Assembly: GCF_014650655.1 (NCBI RefSeq)
Contig: NZ_BMVJ01000018.1
Coordinates: 65,266 to 103,725 of the forward strand
Direction: 5' to 3'
Source of the DNA: Streptomyces anandii JCM 4720
Lineage (GTDB): Bacteria; Actinomycetota; Actinomycetes; Streptomycetales; Streptomycetaceae
DNA: 38,460 nucleotides
The translations under genes were made by a program, and so were the position numbers. Positions within the stretch are counted from its first letter, which is position 1. Each line of letters begins with the position of its first letter. Of the stretch, positions 9,341-16,396 are shown piece after piece. A model generated the notes under the pieces. That model was not told the DNA's origin. It searched no databases and was given only the letters and a program-made list of their open reading frames with translations.

Positions 9341-10255
9341 ATGGCGGTTGGCGCTGCTCGGTCGGAAGAGGGGTTCACGTCGGCGAGGGCTGCGCGGGTG
9401 ATGAGTGCCGCGTGCCGGGCGGCGGGGCTGGATGGCGGGGGCGCGGAGTTGATCCGGCTCGGGGAGAACGCTCTGTTTCGCCTGGCGTCGGTGCCTGTGG
9501 TCGTGCGTGTGGCGCGGGGGGAGGAGTGGCTGCCCAAAGCGCGCATCGAGGTGGCCGTGTCTCGGTGGCTGGCGGGCGAGGGGTTCCCTGGTGCGCGCAT
9601 CCTCGATGACCTGGAACAACCGCTCTTGATTGATGGCCACCCAGTGACCTTCTGGCATCTCATCCGTGAGGGTGACCGTAAGGCGACGTACGGGGAGCTG
9701 GGGGGCATCCTGCGAGACCTGCACTCGATGACGCTGCCGGCCGGGGTGGAGTTCCCCTCGTTCGACCCCTTCGGGAAGCAAGAGCTGCGGATCGACCGGG
9801 CCCCGATCCCGGAGGATGACCGGGTCTTCCTGCGGAAGCGCTGGCGTGAGCTGCGTGATCAGTTCGAAGAGCTGAGCTTTGAGACTCCCAAGGGCCCTGT
9901 GCACGGGGACGCTCACGTGCAGAACCTCATGGTGGACGATCAGGGACAGGTCATCCTGATCGACTTTGAGGCGTTCTGTTTCGATCACCCGGAGTGGGAC
10001 CTGATGGTCACCGCGACGGAGCATCACAGCCTTGGGTGGCAGACCGACGAGCAGTACGCCGACTTCGTGCGGGCGTACGGGCGGGACCTGTACGACTGGC
10101 ACGGCTACGACACGTTGCGACGGCTCCAGGAGTTCGGCATGACGACGTGGCTCATGCAGAACGTGCGGGAGAGCGAGAGGACGGCTGCCGAGTACCGCCG
10201 GCGCATCTCGGCCCTGCGCAACGATGACGCGCCGCGCGACTGGCGGCCGTGGTAG
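9341..10255 (+). CDS. Aminoglycoside phosphotransferase-family kinase
   Basis: A 304-residue member of the APH/choline-kinase fold. The nucleotide-binding half includes LGENALFRL (G-loop region) and PVVVRVARG, whose basic residue may replace the usual phosphate-contacting lysine. The catalytic loop HGDAHVQNL gives H188, D190 and N195, and the metal-binding acidic motif is IDFEA at about 208. The substrate cannot be read: the family covers antibiotic kinases, fructosamine, homoserine and other small-molecule kinases. As cargo of a mobile element it could be a resistance gene, but this is a guess. GGGGAG lies about 11 nt before the ATG. It ends 3 bp from the convergent HTH gene, leaving no room for a separate terminator. 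Confidence 0.82.
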   Translation: MAVGAARSEEGFTSARAARVMSAACRAAGLDGGGAELIRLGENALFRLASVPVVVRVARGEEWLPKARIEVAVSRWLAGEGFPGARILDDLEQPLLIDGHPVTFWHLIREGDRKATYGELGGILRDLHSMTLPAGVEFPSFDPFGKQELRIDRAPIPEDDRVFLRKRWRELRDQFEELSFETPKGPVHGDAHVQNLMVDDQGQVILIDFEAFCFDHPEWDLMVTATEHHSLGWQTDEQYADFVRAYGRDLYDWHGYDTLRRLQEFGMTTWLMQNVRESERTAAEYRRRISALRNDDAPRDWRPW

Positions 10256-10258
10256 TCG

Positions 10259-11632
10259 TTACTCGTCGTCGTCCAGCCGGGCGAGTGCCTGGCTCACCCT
10301 CTCGTTGAACGCGACTACGGCGGGATGGGCCGCGTGCGCGCTCACCTCCGCCTGGAAGTCGGTGACGTAGCGCTGGAAGCGTGAGGACTGGAGGGAGTCG
10401 CCGCCGTCGACGGCGAGGCTGGCGGTGGTGAGCGCGGCTTCCAAGTCACCATCGAGAAGCTGGCTTTGGGCGAGCACCATGCGGCAGAAACCGAGGGTTC
10501 GCGCGTATGCCGGGTCGGTGCTGTCGACGGCGCGCTGTGCCTGCTCGACCGCTTCCCGGCGCATCCGCAGATCGCGGAAGCAGTGGCAGAACTCGCCCGT
10601 GAGTTCCGCTTCGTCGAAGTAGCTCAGCCACGCCGGGTCGTCGGCGTTGTCGGCCTGACCGAAGTGGCGTTCCGCCTCGTTCATCGCGCGGGTCGCGCCG
10701 GCCTTCTCGCCCGCGTTGGAGAGGGCTCGGGCTTCCATGGCCCAATAGTTGGCCATGGCGCGCGGGGTGGCTCGGCCCTTGGCGCCCTCGACGGCAGCGC
10801 GGGCGAGTTGGATTGCCTGGGCATGGTGGCCGAGATAGTTCGCCTGGTGGCTGAGGTTGCCGAGGATGCGGGCGCCGAACATGCGGTCGTCGATGACCTG
10901 TGTCAGACGGAGAGTGGACGACAGGTAGCGGTGGGCGAGGCGGTGGTTTCCGGTGTCGTACGCGGTCCAAGCGAGGAGCTGGGAGACCTCGGCGGCGGCG
11001 CTGAACAAGGCGGTGCCGACCTTCGCGCTGTAACTGACGTCCAGCAGGGGCAGGACTTCGTGGCGGAAGTAGTGGCGTAATGCCTTGTGGCCGTGGCCTC
11101 CGCCGTACTTGAAATCGAGCTGCATGAACATGCTGGCGGCGTCTCTGATCGCGCGTACGTCGCGCATGCCGACGCGTTGGCGTCCCGGGCGGTCGGCCTG
11201 GATGCCGTCAGGGCGCGCGATCATCCATGACAGGACGGCTGAGCTGAGGTCACCGTCGGCGATGACCAGCTGATCATCGACAGGAGCCCCGACGCTTTCG
11301 TCGGCAAGGGTGCCGAGTGTGGCGAGCACTTCCGGAACGGTGCCCGGGTAACCGACCGGCTGCGGGGCGGTGGGTCGTGCGTGGTTGAAGAAGCCGAGAT
11401 CGCCGGGGGTGACGCGGCGGCTTAGCTTGGCGCTCAGTACGTCCGCCATGATTACTGCCGTCTGGGGCTGGATGCCGGCGCCGTCCCGCCATCGCTGTAC
11501 GGAGACGTGCGTGGTTCCAAGGGGGATGCCGCGTGCGTTGGCGGTGTCTTTCATGCGCTTGGCAAGGCCCTTGTTCGAGACCTTGGCCTGCTCCATGACG
11601 GCGATCAACTGCGCGTTCGGCTCTCGGTTCAT
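10259..11632 (-). CDS. HTH regulator with TPR-like C-terminal domain
   Basis: A 457-residue protein. The N-terminus (about 6-70) is an XRE-like helix-turn-helix with a long loop: NKGLAKRMKDTANARG, then GTTHVSVQRWRDG. The rest is a helical array rich in Ala/Leu/Arg, resembling tetratricopeptide repeats, with the pairs AIQLARAAVEGAK, RREAVEQAQRAVDS and LEAALTTASLAVDGG. It resembles the large streptomycete HTH-TPR regulators that often neighbour an RsbW-like ATPase gene, as here (divergent, 209 bp apart). Likely an autoregulator acting on the palindromes at 11694-11742. Its effector is unknown. The ATG at 11632 matches the start of the HTH domain and needs no extension. Confidence 0.85.
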   Translation of the reverse strand: MNREPNAQLIAVMEQAKVSNKGLAKRMKDTANARGIPLGTTHVSVQRWRDGAGIQPQTAVIMADVLSAKLSRRVTPGDLGFFNHARPTAPQPVGYPGTVPEVLATLGTLADESVGAPVDDQLVIADGDLSSAVLSWMIARPDGIQADRPGRQRVGMRDVRAIRDAASMFMQLDFKYGGGHGHKALRHYFRHEVLPLLDVSYSAKVGTALFSAAAEVSQLLAWTAYDTGNHRLAHRYLSSTLRLTQVIDDRMFGARILGNLSHQANYLGHHAQAIQLARAAVEGAKGRATPRAMANYWAMEARALSNAGEKAGATRAMNEAERHFGQADNADDPAWLSYFDEAELTGEFCHCFRDLRMRREAVEQAQRAVDSTDPAYARTLGFCRMVLAQSQLLDGDLEAALTTASLAVDGGDSLQSSRFQRYVTDFQAEVSAHAAHPAVVAFNERVSQALARLDDDE

Positions 11633-11693
11633 GCTCCCCTGCCAACCCGAGAATGACGGCGAGTGTTCATCGTGTCACAGCAGTATCAACCGT

Positions 11694-11742
11694 GGGGGTT
11701 CATTGATGAACCCCCTTGCTCTTTGCCGGTGTTCACGTGAAC
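11694..11742. promoter_or_regulatory. Two palindromic operators between the divergent regulator and ATPase genes
   Basis: A perfect 22-bp palindrome at 11694-11715 has arms GGGGGTTCAT / ATGAACCCCC around TG-centred bases. A perfect 12-bp palindrome, GTTCACGTGAAC, lies at 11731-11742. The shared half-site GTTCA also occurs at 11664-11668, and GGTGAAC at about 11748. The spacing of about 32 bp between dyad centres is three helical turns. They are probably sites for the HTH/TPR regulator controlling both divergent promoters; no direct evidence. Confidence 0.65.
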
Positions 11743-11841
11743 CCCCTGGTGAACGCTCCCGGTCATGCCTCCTTCGCCGTGTACTGGCTTGCGTGAATCA
11801 AGCGGCGCCGTGAGGGCCGTGGGGCCTCGGAAGGGGAAGTG

Positions 11842-12399
11842 ATGGACGCGGGGAAAGCCGAACGGCTGGCGGGAGAGCTGGACGCTTACGCGCACTGGTT
11901 CGTGAAGCCGGAGCCGTTCTCCGACGGTCACTTCCTGACGTTGACGCTCTTCGCCGAAGTCGGCGATACGGCGCGCGTCGCTCGGGACATGACGGCCGTG
12001 TTCCTCCGGGGCGCCGGCGCCGATGCGGTCGTGGATGACGCACGGCTGGCCGTTTCTGAACTGGTCGGCAACGTGGTGAACCACGCCGTACCGGATCGGC
12101 ACCTGTCCTCCCCCGGCGGCTGCCGACGCATCGACGTGATCTTCAAGGTGTGGCCGAAGTGGCTCTTCATCGGTGTCGCCGATGAGGACTCGACTCCGCC
12201 GCTGCTCCCTGTGGGAGAGGTCTTCTTCCCGGGGCTGCTCGGAGAGCTGTCCGAGGCGGTGCTGCCCGACAGCGGTCGCGGACTGCTCATCGTTCAGCGG
12301 CTCGCGGCGGCGGTCTGGTGGACGCCGGAGGAACGCGGCGGCAAGACGGTCTGGTGCCGCTTCGACCTGAACGGCGGCGCGGAATCCGTGCCGCATTGA
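11842..12399 (+). CDS. RsbW-like ATP-binding (HATPase) protein
   Basis: A 185-residue GHKL ATPase-fold protein of the anti-sigma/serine kinase type. The N-box is SELVGNVVNHA (E73, N77), the G1 box is VADED (112-116) and the G2 box is DSGRGLLIV (143-151). Such single-domain proteins either bind and phosphorylate anti-sigma antagonists or are regulatory partners of HTH proteins; no partner sigma or antagonist is visible here. The ATG at 11842 has AAGGGGA about five nt upstream; a GTG at 11839 is too close to it. Divergent from, and probably co-regulated with, the HTH/TPR regulator. Three strong hairpins follow the gene. Confidence 0.83.
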   Translation: MDAGKAERLAGELDAYAHWFVKPEPFSDGHFLTLTLFAEVGDTARVARDMTAVFLRGAGADAVVDDARLAVSELVGNVVNHAVPDRHLSSPGGCRRIDVIFKVWPKWLFIGVADEDSTPPLLPVGEVFFPGLLGELSEAVLPDSGRGLLIVQRLAAAVWWTPEERGGKTVWCRFDLNGGAESVPH

Positions 12400-12464
12400 T
12401 GATCTCCGGGCTGCCGCCCTGTTGCGCTCCTTCGCGATCGGGAGCGGGCAGCGGCCCGGTAACC

Positions 12465-12606
12465 GGCCGGAGTCTGACCCCTCCGGCCAGGGCGCGGCTC
12501 CTCCGGAGTTCCCGGGAGCTCCCCTCCCGGCCGGGGAGCCGCGCCTGACAACCACAAACCGAGACCGGGCCACCCCATCAGCCCTGGAAAGCGAAGGGTG
12601 GCCCGG
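12465..12606 (+). terminator. Three tandem hairpins downstream of the ATPase gene
   Basis: Hairpin 1: GGCCGGAG (12465-12472) with 12481-12488. Hairpin 2: GGCGCGGCTCC (12491-12501) with 12535-12545. Hairpin 3: CCGGGCCACCC (12565-12575) with 12596-12606. All stems are perfect. Together they fill the 323-bp gap between two element genes and should block read-through towards the 12723 gene. No other feature seen in this gap. Confidence 0.6.
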
Positions 12607-12722
12607 CTGGGAACACGGCGGTTCCCGGTGCCTGATGGTACCGGGGCCGTCGTGCTGCTCGTCCGCCCTGGGCCAAAGAGAGTTGATGATCCGTTACCTA
12701 GATCAGGGCAGAGGTGGGCAAG

Positions 12723-13022
12723 GTGACTGGCTCGGGTGAGAGCTGGCTGGGCGACGGTCTCGATGACGTCGCGGAGAACGACTGCGGCTTGTGGGTGCCG
12801 GGGGTCGACTACGTGCAGGGCTGGCGGGCGGCGCGTGCGGCGGCCGACCGGTTGAACCGTGCCCTCCTCGGAGTGGGCTTCGAGTTGTCCCTCGTGCGGG
12901 CGGTCGCCTCGACGGACGGGGACGGACGCGGGGTCGTACGGCTGGCTGGCCGGCCGGAAGCAGCGGAGCTGCTCGCCGGGCTCCTGGAGGTGCTCGCCAA
13001 CGGCAGCGGCGGCGCGGCATGA
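12723..13022 (+). CDS. Small hypothetical protein of the element
   Basis: A 99-residue acidic, probably cytosolic protein without membrane segments. Its composition and third-base GC are typical of Streptomyces coding DNA. It contains a predicted helix, GWRAARAAADRLNRALLGVG, a possible strand pair ELSLVRAVASTD / GVVRLAG, and a Leu/Ala-rich helix at the end (EAAELLAGLLEVLA). I recognise no family. The GTG at 12723 is chosen because AGAGG lies nine nt upstream; another GTG at 12714 adds three residues. It lies alone between the triple hairpin and the large dyad at 13087-13209. Confidence 0.6.
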   Translation: MTGSGESWLGDGLDDVAENDCGLWVPGVDYVQGWRAARAAADRLNRALLGVGFELSLVRAVASTDGDGRGVVRLAGRPEAAELLAGLLEVLANGSGGAA

Positions 13023-13086
13023 GGGGGCCTCTCGCCGGTGAGCGGCGCGCGTGGGCACGTCGCCTGCCGGAGGGACTTTGGGCGGT

Positions 13087-13209
13087 AGCTGCCATGGGGC
13101 GAGTGAACAGGGGGCCCTACGCTGGCCCGGCGAATCGGGCAGGCACTGGTCCTGCCCGCGTATGTGCCCGATGGGCCCCCTGTTCTTCGAGGCTCGCCCC
13201 ATGGGAGCT
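13087..13209. repeat. Three-level nested hairpin (123 bp)
   Basis: Outer arms: AGCTGCCATGGGGCGAG (13087-13103) against 13193-13209 with one mismatch in 17. Middle: GAACAGGGGGCCC (13105-13117) with an exact complement at 13173-13185. Inner: CGGGCAGG (13136-13143) with 13151-13158, 7-nt loop. Far larger than a usual terminator. It lies in the 409-bp gene-free gap 13023-13431 between two converging genes; the remainder of that gap is very GC-rich with only short dyads, including GTGAAGG (13399-13405) / CCTTCAC (13429-13435) at the end of the repressor gene. Candidate replication or transfer structure, or a strong bidirectional terminator. Confidence 0.7.
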
Positions 13210-13431
13210 GCCTAAAGTCTCGGAGGCCGGCGACCCCCGGCCGACCGCGCCCCGCATGCGACGGCCGGTCGACGCCTCGACTCCCTGGGCGTACTGCGGT
13301 GCGGGGCGCCCGGCGACCGGACGGGACCGGCGGCCACGCCGCACGCCCGGCCGGGGCGGCCCGGCGGCCCGGCGCGCCGCAGGCGCGCCCTTGAGGAAGT
13401 GAAGGCGGTTTCGACCGATGCATCTCGTCCT

Positions 13432-14211
13432 TCACGCCTGGCGGCGTCGGGCGGCCTGCTTGTCGGCGGTGATCCGGTAGGCGATCTCGGCACGGTCCGC
13501 ACCGACGCGGAGTTCTTCGATGACCAACGGGCGGTCGTCGGTGCCGTGCGCGACACGGGCCAGGTGCAGGATCGGAGTCGCGTCCGGAAGCCGAAGTGTG
13601 GCGCGCTCGTCGGGCAGCGGCATGCGGGCGCGGACTGTCTCCGACCACCACAGGGCGTGCCCGTCCTGGGTGAGCAGTCGGTAGACCTCCTCCGGGCGCT
13701 CGGAAGGCTCCTTCCCCAGCAGCGGGACGGCTTCGGCTACCTCGAAGGGGATCAGGGTGCGGTGCATGGCCCGGGTGCCGGTGTCCGGATCGATCAACAG
13801 TCGGTCACAGCCGAAAAGCGCTTCCTCCTCGGCGAGTTGCAGCAAGCGGCCCGTGGCCTTGGTGGTGCGGGTGCGGTACGTGGCCGGCTCTTCAGCCTCC
13901 TCCCATGTGTCGCCGTTGGGCATGGTGAACCGGCCGTCGCTGGTGCGGCTGATGCGGCGCTCGATGGTGAGCGCGGGCTGGCCGTCGGAGCGTACGAAGC
14001 TGCCCTTGCCGTGCCGCACATCGATCAGACCTTCCGCGCGCAGTGCGGCGATCGCGTTGCGCACGGTGGGGCGGGAGACCCCGTAACGCGCGATCAGTTG
14101 GGACTCCGACGGCAAGGGGGAGTCGGGCGCGAACTCACCGGAGAGGATCGCTTCTCGGATGGCGGCGGCCACCTGTTGGTAGAGGGCTCCGGGGCGCTGA
14201 ATCTCCGTCAT
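13432..14211 (-). CDS. GntR/HutC-family repressor, KorSA-like
   Basis: A 259-residue GntR-family regulator of the HutC subgroup, the same length as I recall for KorSA of pSAM2. The winged helix (about 8-75) has LYQQVAAAIREAILSGEF, LPSESQLIARYGVSRPTVRNAI and DVRHGKGSFVR; the rest (about 90-250) is a UTRA-type effector domain with RTLIPFEVAEAVPLL and IEELRVGADRAEIAYRI. In AICEs such a protein represses transfer and replication genes. The ATG at 14211 (MTEIQRPG) fits the family N-terminus; the frame stays open far upstream but overlaps the tra promoter. Divergent from the tra operon and likely to act on the repeated operators at 14260-14327. Confidence 0.88.
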   Translation of the reverse strand: MTEIQRPGALYQQVAAAIREAILSGEFAPDSPLPSESQLIARYGVSRPTVRNAIAALRAEGLIDVRHGKGSFVRSDGQPALTIERRISRTSDGRFTMPNGDTWEEAEEPATYRTRTTKATGRLLQLAEEEALFGCDRLLIDPDTGTRAMHRTLIPFEVAEAVPLLGKEPSERPEEVYRLLTQDGHALWWSETVRARMPLPDERATLRLPDATPILHLARVAHGTDDRPLVIEELRVGADRAEIAYRITADKQAARRRQA

Positions 14212-14259
14212 CTCGGCTTCTCCGGTTCGGTGTCGTAGGCACGTCGCACGCGCGTCATC

Positions 14260-14327
14260 ACTCGTCAGCATAAGTAGTTGCACCCCCGCCGTACAGAGCT
14301 CCATAGTCGTAACTCGTAAGGACAAGT
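14260..14327. promoter_or_regulatory. tra promoter with two repeated operator-like sites
   Basis: ACTCGTCAGCATAAGT (14260-14275) and ACTCGTAAGGACAAGT (14312-14327) match at 13 of 16 positions and are 52 bp apart. The second is nearly palindromic, ACTCGT-N4-ACAAGT, and contains the GT-N4-AC core expected of HutC-type regulators. TTGCAC (14278-14283) and CATAGT (14302-14307), spaced 18 bp, form a plausible rightward promoter whose start would fall in the second site. Probable KorSA-like repressor operators; inferred. Confidence 0.55.
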
Positions 14328-14377
14328 GACGTCCGGATATGCCGGGCGTCCTGATTGGCCAGGGAGGCCGAAGAAAC

Positions 14378-14728
14378 ATGCAGTCCATTCCCGTGGACAC
14401 GGCGCGGCTGGGCGTACTGCGGTGCGCCATCGCGCCGGAAGCGAAGATCAGCAACCCCGAGACACAGGAGGTGAAGAGGGACCGGGACGGCAACCCGGTG
14501 TTCACCGTGGCCGTCACCGTGCGGCAGGACAGGCGGCGGATCTCCGTCATCGAGATCGCGGTGACCGGTGAACCCAAGGGCATCGAGGAAGGACAGATCG
14601 TCAAGGTCACCGGACTGACGGCGTTCATGTGGGCCATGGGCGACCGGCACGGCGTCAGCTTCCGGGCCGACGCGATCACGCCTGTGCATGGCGGTACTGC
14701 CGCGCACGGCAAGGGCGGTGATGCCTGA
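14378..14728 (+). CDS. Small regulatory/OB-like protein (SCO3933-family-like)
   Basis: A 116-residue protein at the head of the tra operon. It is mostly beta-strand in character: LGVLRCAIAPEAKI, PVFTVAVTVRQ, ISVIEIAVTG, then GQIVKVTGLTAFMW and GVSFRADAITPV, a pattern compatible with an OB fold and so with single-stranded DNA binding. I recall a family named 'SCO3933 family regulatory protein' in AICEs that this resembles; not checked. The ATG at 14378 follows AGGGAGG at a spacing of ten nt. Its stop codon overlaps the start of the traSA-like gene (TGATG), indicating translational coupling. Confidence 0.72.
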   Translation: MQSIPVDTARLGVLRCAIAPEAKISNPETQEVKRDRDGNPVFTVAVTVRQDRRRISVIEIAVTGEPKGIEEGQIVKVTGLTAFMWAMGDRHGVSFRADAITPVHGGTAAHGKGGDA

Positions 14729-16029
14729 TGGGGCCGATCCTCCTCGCCTTCGCGCTCGCGGTGCTGGCCTGGATGCTCGTCGTCGGTGACCTGGTGCGCC
14801 GGCACCGTCCGGCCTGGCACTGGTACCTGGTCGGCTACCCCGTCACCGCGTGCCGGGTGGTCTTCACCTGGCGCAAGGTCGCCATGCTCAATGACCTCGC
14901 CGTCACCCGTCGTCCGCCCCGCGGCTTGCTCGGTGACCTGGTGGTCAAGGGGGATCCGGTCCGTCCGATAGCCCCGAGAGCCTCGTTCCCGCGAGCCACC
15001 CGGCTGGGGCTGACGGTGACCGTGCGTCTGCACGCCGGCCAGACCCCGGCGACGTACATGAAGGCGGCTGATGCCCTGGTCCACGCGTGGCGGGTGTACG
15101 CGGTGCGGGTCACCTCGCCGGAACGCGGCATGGTGCTGCTGGCCGCGATGGCCACGGACCCGCTCCAGCTGCCCGGGTTAGCCACCGCCCCCGCCGAACT
15201 CCTCTCAGCGCTCATCGGTGCACTGGAGACCGGCGGCGCCTGGGTGATGAACCTCCGGCTCGTCCCGCACTGGCTCATCGCCGGGGCCACCCGCTCCGGC
15301 AAGTCCACCCTGCTGGCCCGGCTGATCACCCAGCTCGCCCCGCAACACGTGGCCCTGGTCGGCATCGACTGCAAGGGCGGTATGGAACTCGGTCTGTTCG
15401 CCGGGCGGCTCAGCGCGCTCGCCACCTGCCGACGCGAAGCGGTCGCCGTGCTCTCCGCGCTCGTCGTCGACATGCAGGAACGGATGAACGCCTGCCGCAC
15501 GGCCGGCGTGCGCTCGGTCTGGGAACTGCCCGACAAGCTACGGCCCGTGCCGGTCGTCGTCCTGGTCGACGAGATCGCGGAACTGTACCTGTCCGACGGC
15601 ACCCGTGAGAGCAAGGCGGAAGCCGAACAATGCTCCACGCTCCTGCTCCGCATCGCCCAGCTCGGGGCGGCACTCGGCCTGCACCTGGTCGTCGCCGGGC
15701 AGCGTGTCGGGTCCGACCTCGGCTCCGGTGTCACCGCGCTGCGGGCTCAGCTCGGCGGCCGTATCTGCCACCGCGTCAACGACCCCGGCACGGCAGAGAT
15801 GACCCTGGGCGATCTCAACAAGGACGCCGTGGCCGTCGCCCAAGCGATCACACCGGAGGAACGCGGGGTCGCCGTGTGCACCGGACTGGACGGCGGTTGG
15901 AGCCGTGCCCGCTCGCACCTGACCCCCACGGATGAGGCCGTCGCGACGGCCCGGAGGTACTCCGCCATGACCCCGGAACTGCCCGCCGTCGTCCGCGCCG
16001 TGGCGGCGCTGGAAGGAGAGAACAAGTGA
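14728..16029 (+). CDS. FtsK/SpoIIIE-type DNA translocase (TraSA/TraB-like)
   Basis: A 433-residue AAA+ motor of the conjugative TraB/TraSA kind, which moves double-stranded plasmid DNA between hyphae as a membrane-anchored ring. One N-terminal TM helix (LLAFALAVLAWMLVVGDLV, about 5-23) is followed by a linker, then Walker A GATRSGKST (186-194) and Walker B VVVLVDE (276-282), with the sensor region HLVVAGQRVGSD downstream and a C-terminal tail with possible DNA-recognition role. Start and previous stop overlap (TGATG) and its own stop overlaps the next GTG, so the tra genes form one tightly coupled operon under the KorSA-like control region. Confidence 0.93.
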   Translation: MGPILLAFALAVLAWMLVVGDLVRRHRPAWHWYLVGYPVTACRVVFTWRKVAMLNDLAVTRRPPRGLLGDLVVKGDPVRPIAPRASFPRATRLGLTVTVRLHAGQTPATYMKAADALVHAWRVYAVRVTSPERGMVLLAAMATDPLQLPGLATAPAELLSALIGALETGGAWVMNLRLVPHWLIAGATRSGKSTLLARLITQLAPQHVALVGIDCKGGMELGLFAGRLSALATCRREAVAVLSALVVDMQERMNACRTAGVRSVWELPDKLRPVPVVVLVDEIAELYLSDGTRESKAEAEQCSTLLLRIAQLGAALGLHLVVAGQRVGSDLGSGVTALRAQLGGRICHRVNDPGTAEMTLGDLNKDAVAVAQAITPEERGVAVCTGLDGGWSRARSHLTPTDEAVATARRYSAMTPELPAVVRAVAALEGENK

Positions 16030-16223
16030 TCAGCGAGGGTGCAGCGTTCACGTTCGCGGTGGTCTTCGGGATCATCACCGTTCTCCTCGTCCGCTCCCGC
16101 GACGTGCGGGTCTGGGAAGCGATCTGCGTCGGCCTTTTCGGCCTCTACCTCGGTCAGACCCCCGTGGTCTACACCGTGCACGGCCTCGTCACCTGGGTCA
16201 TCAGCGGCTTCTCCCACACCTGA
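16026..16223 (+). CDS. Small two-TM protein, possible Spd (spread) protein
   Basis: A 65-residue membrane protein with two hydrophobic helices (about 5-22 and 30-60) and a short RSRD hinge between them. It starts at a GTG overlapping the TraSA stop (GTGA). Streptomyces plasmids and AICEs commonly carry such Spd proteins just after tra; they help spread the element through septal cross-walls of the recipient mycelium. The assignment is by position, size and topology, since Spd proteins are poorly conserved. Confidence 0.7.
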   Translation: MISEGAAFTFAVVFGIITVLLVRSRDVRVWEAICVGLFGLYLGQTPVVYTVHGLVTWVISGFSHT

Positions 16224-16242
16224 GCAGAGAGGACACACCACC

Positions 16243-16356
16243 ATGCCCATGCCTCGCGTGAGGTGCCCGCACTGCAAGGGCGACGGAGCCCGGAGGACCT
16301 GGACCGGACGGCTGCGCCGCTGCCGCGTCTGCCGGGGCACCGGAACCATCCGCTGA
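16243..16356 (+). CDS. Mini zinc-finger protein (37 residues)
   Basis: A very short protein carrying two CxxC pairs: CPHCKGDGAR and CRVCRGTGTIR. The paired CxxCxGxG pattern is that of half a DnaJ-type zinc-binding domain, with basic residues (RRTWTGRLRR) between. It is likely to bind one zinc ion and may contact nucleic acid or a tra/rep partner. The ATG at 16243 is preceded by AGAGAGGA. Conserved spacing and regular cysteine pairs make it a genuine gene despite its size. It sits between the spd-like and rep genes in the same operon. Confidence 0.7.
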   Translation: MPMPRVRCPHCKGDGARRTWTGRLRRCRVCRGTGTIR

Positions 16357-16396
16357 CCACACCCGCCCACCGACCCGAGCAAGAGAGGTGGTCCCC

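Noticed and set aside
11731..11742. GTTCACGTGAAC as a parS site
   Set aside because: It lacks the TTT/AAA core of parS and shares half-sites with the neighbouring 22-bp palindrome, so a local regulator operator is the better reading.
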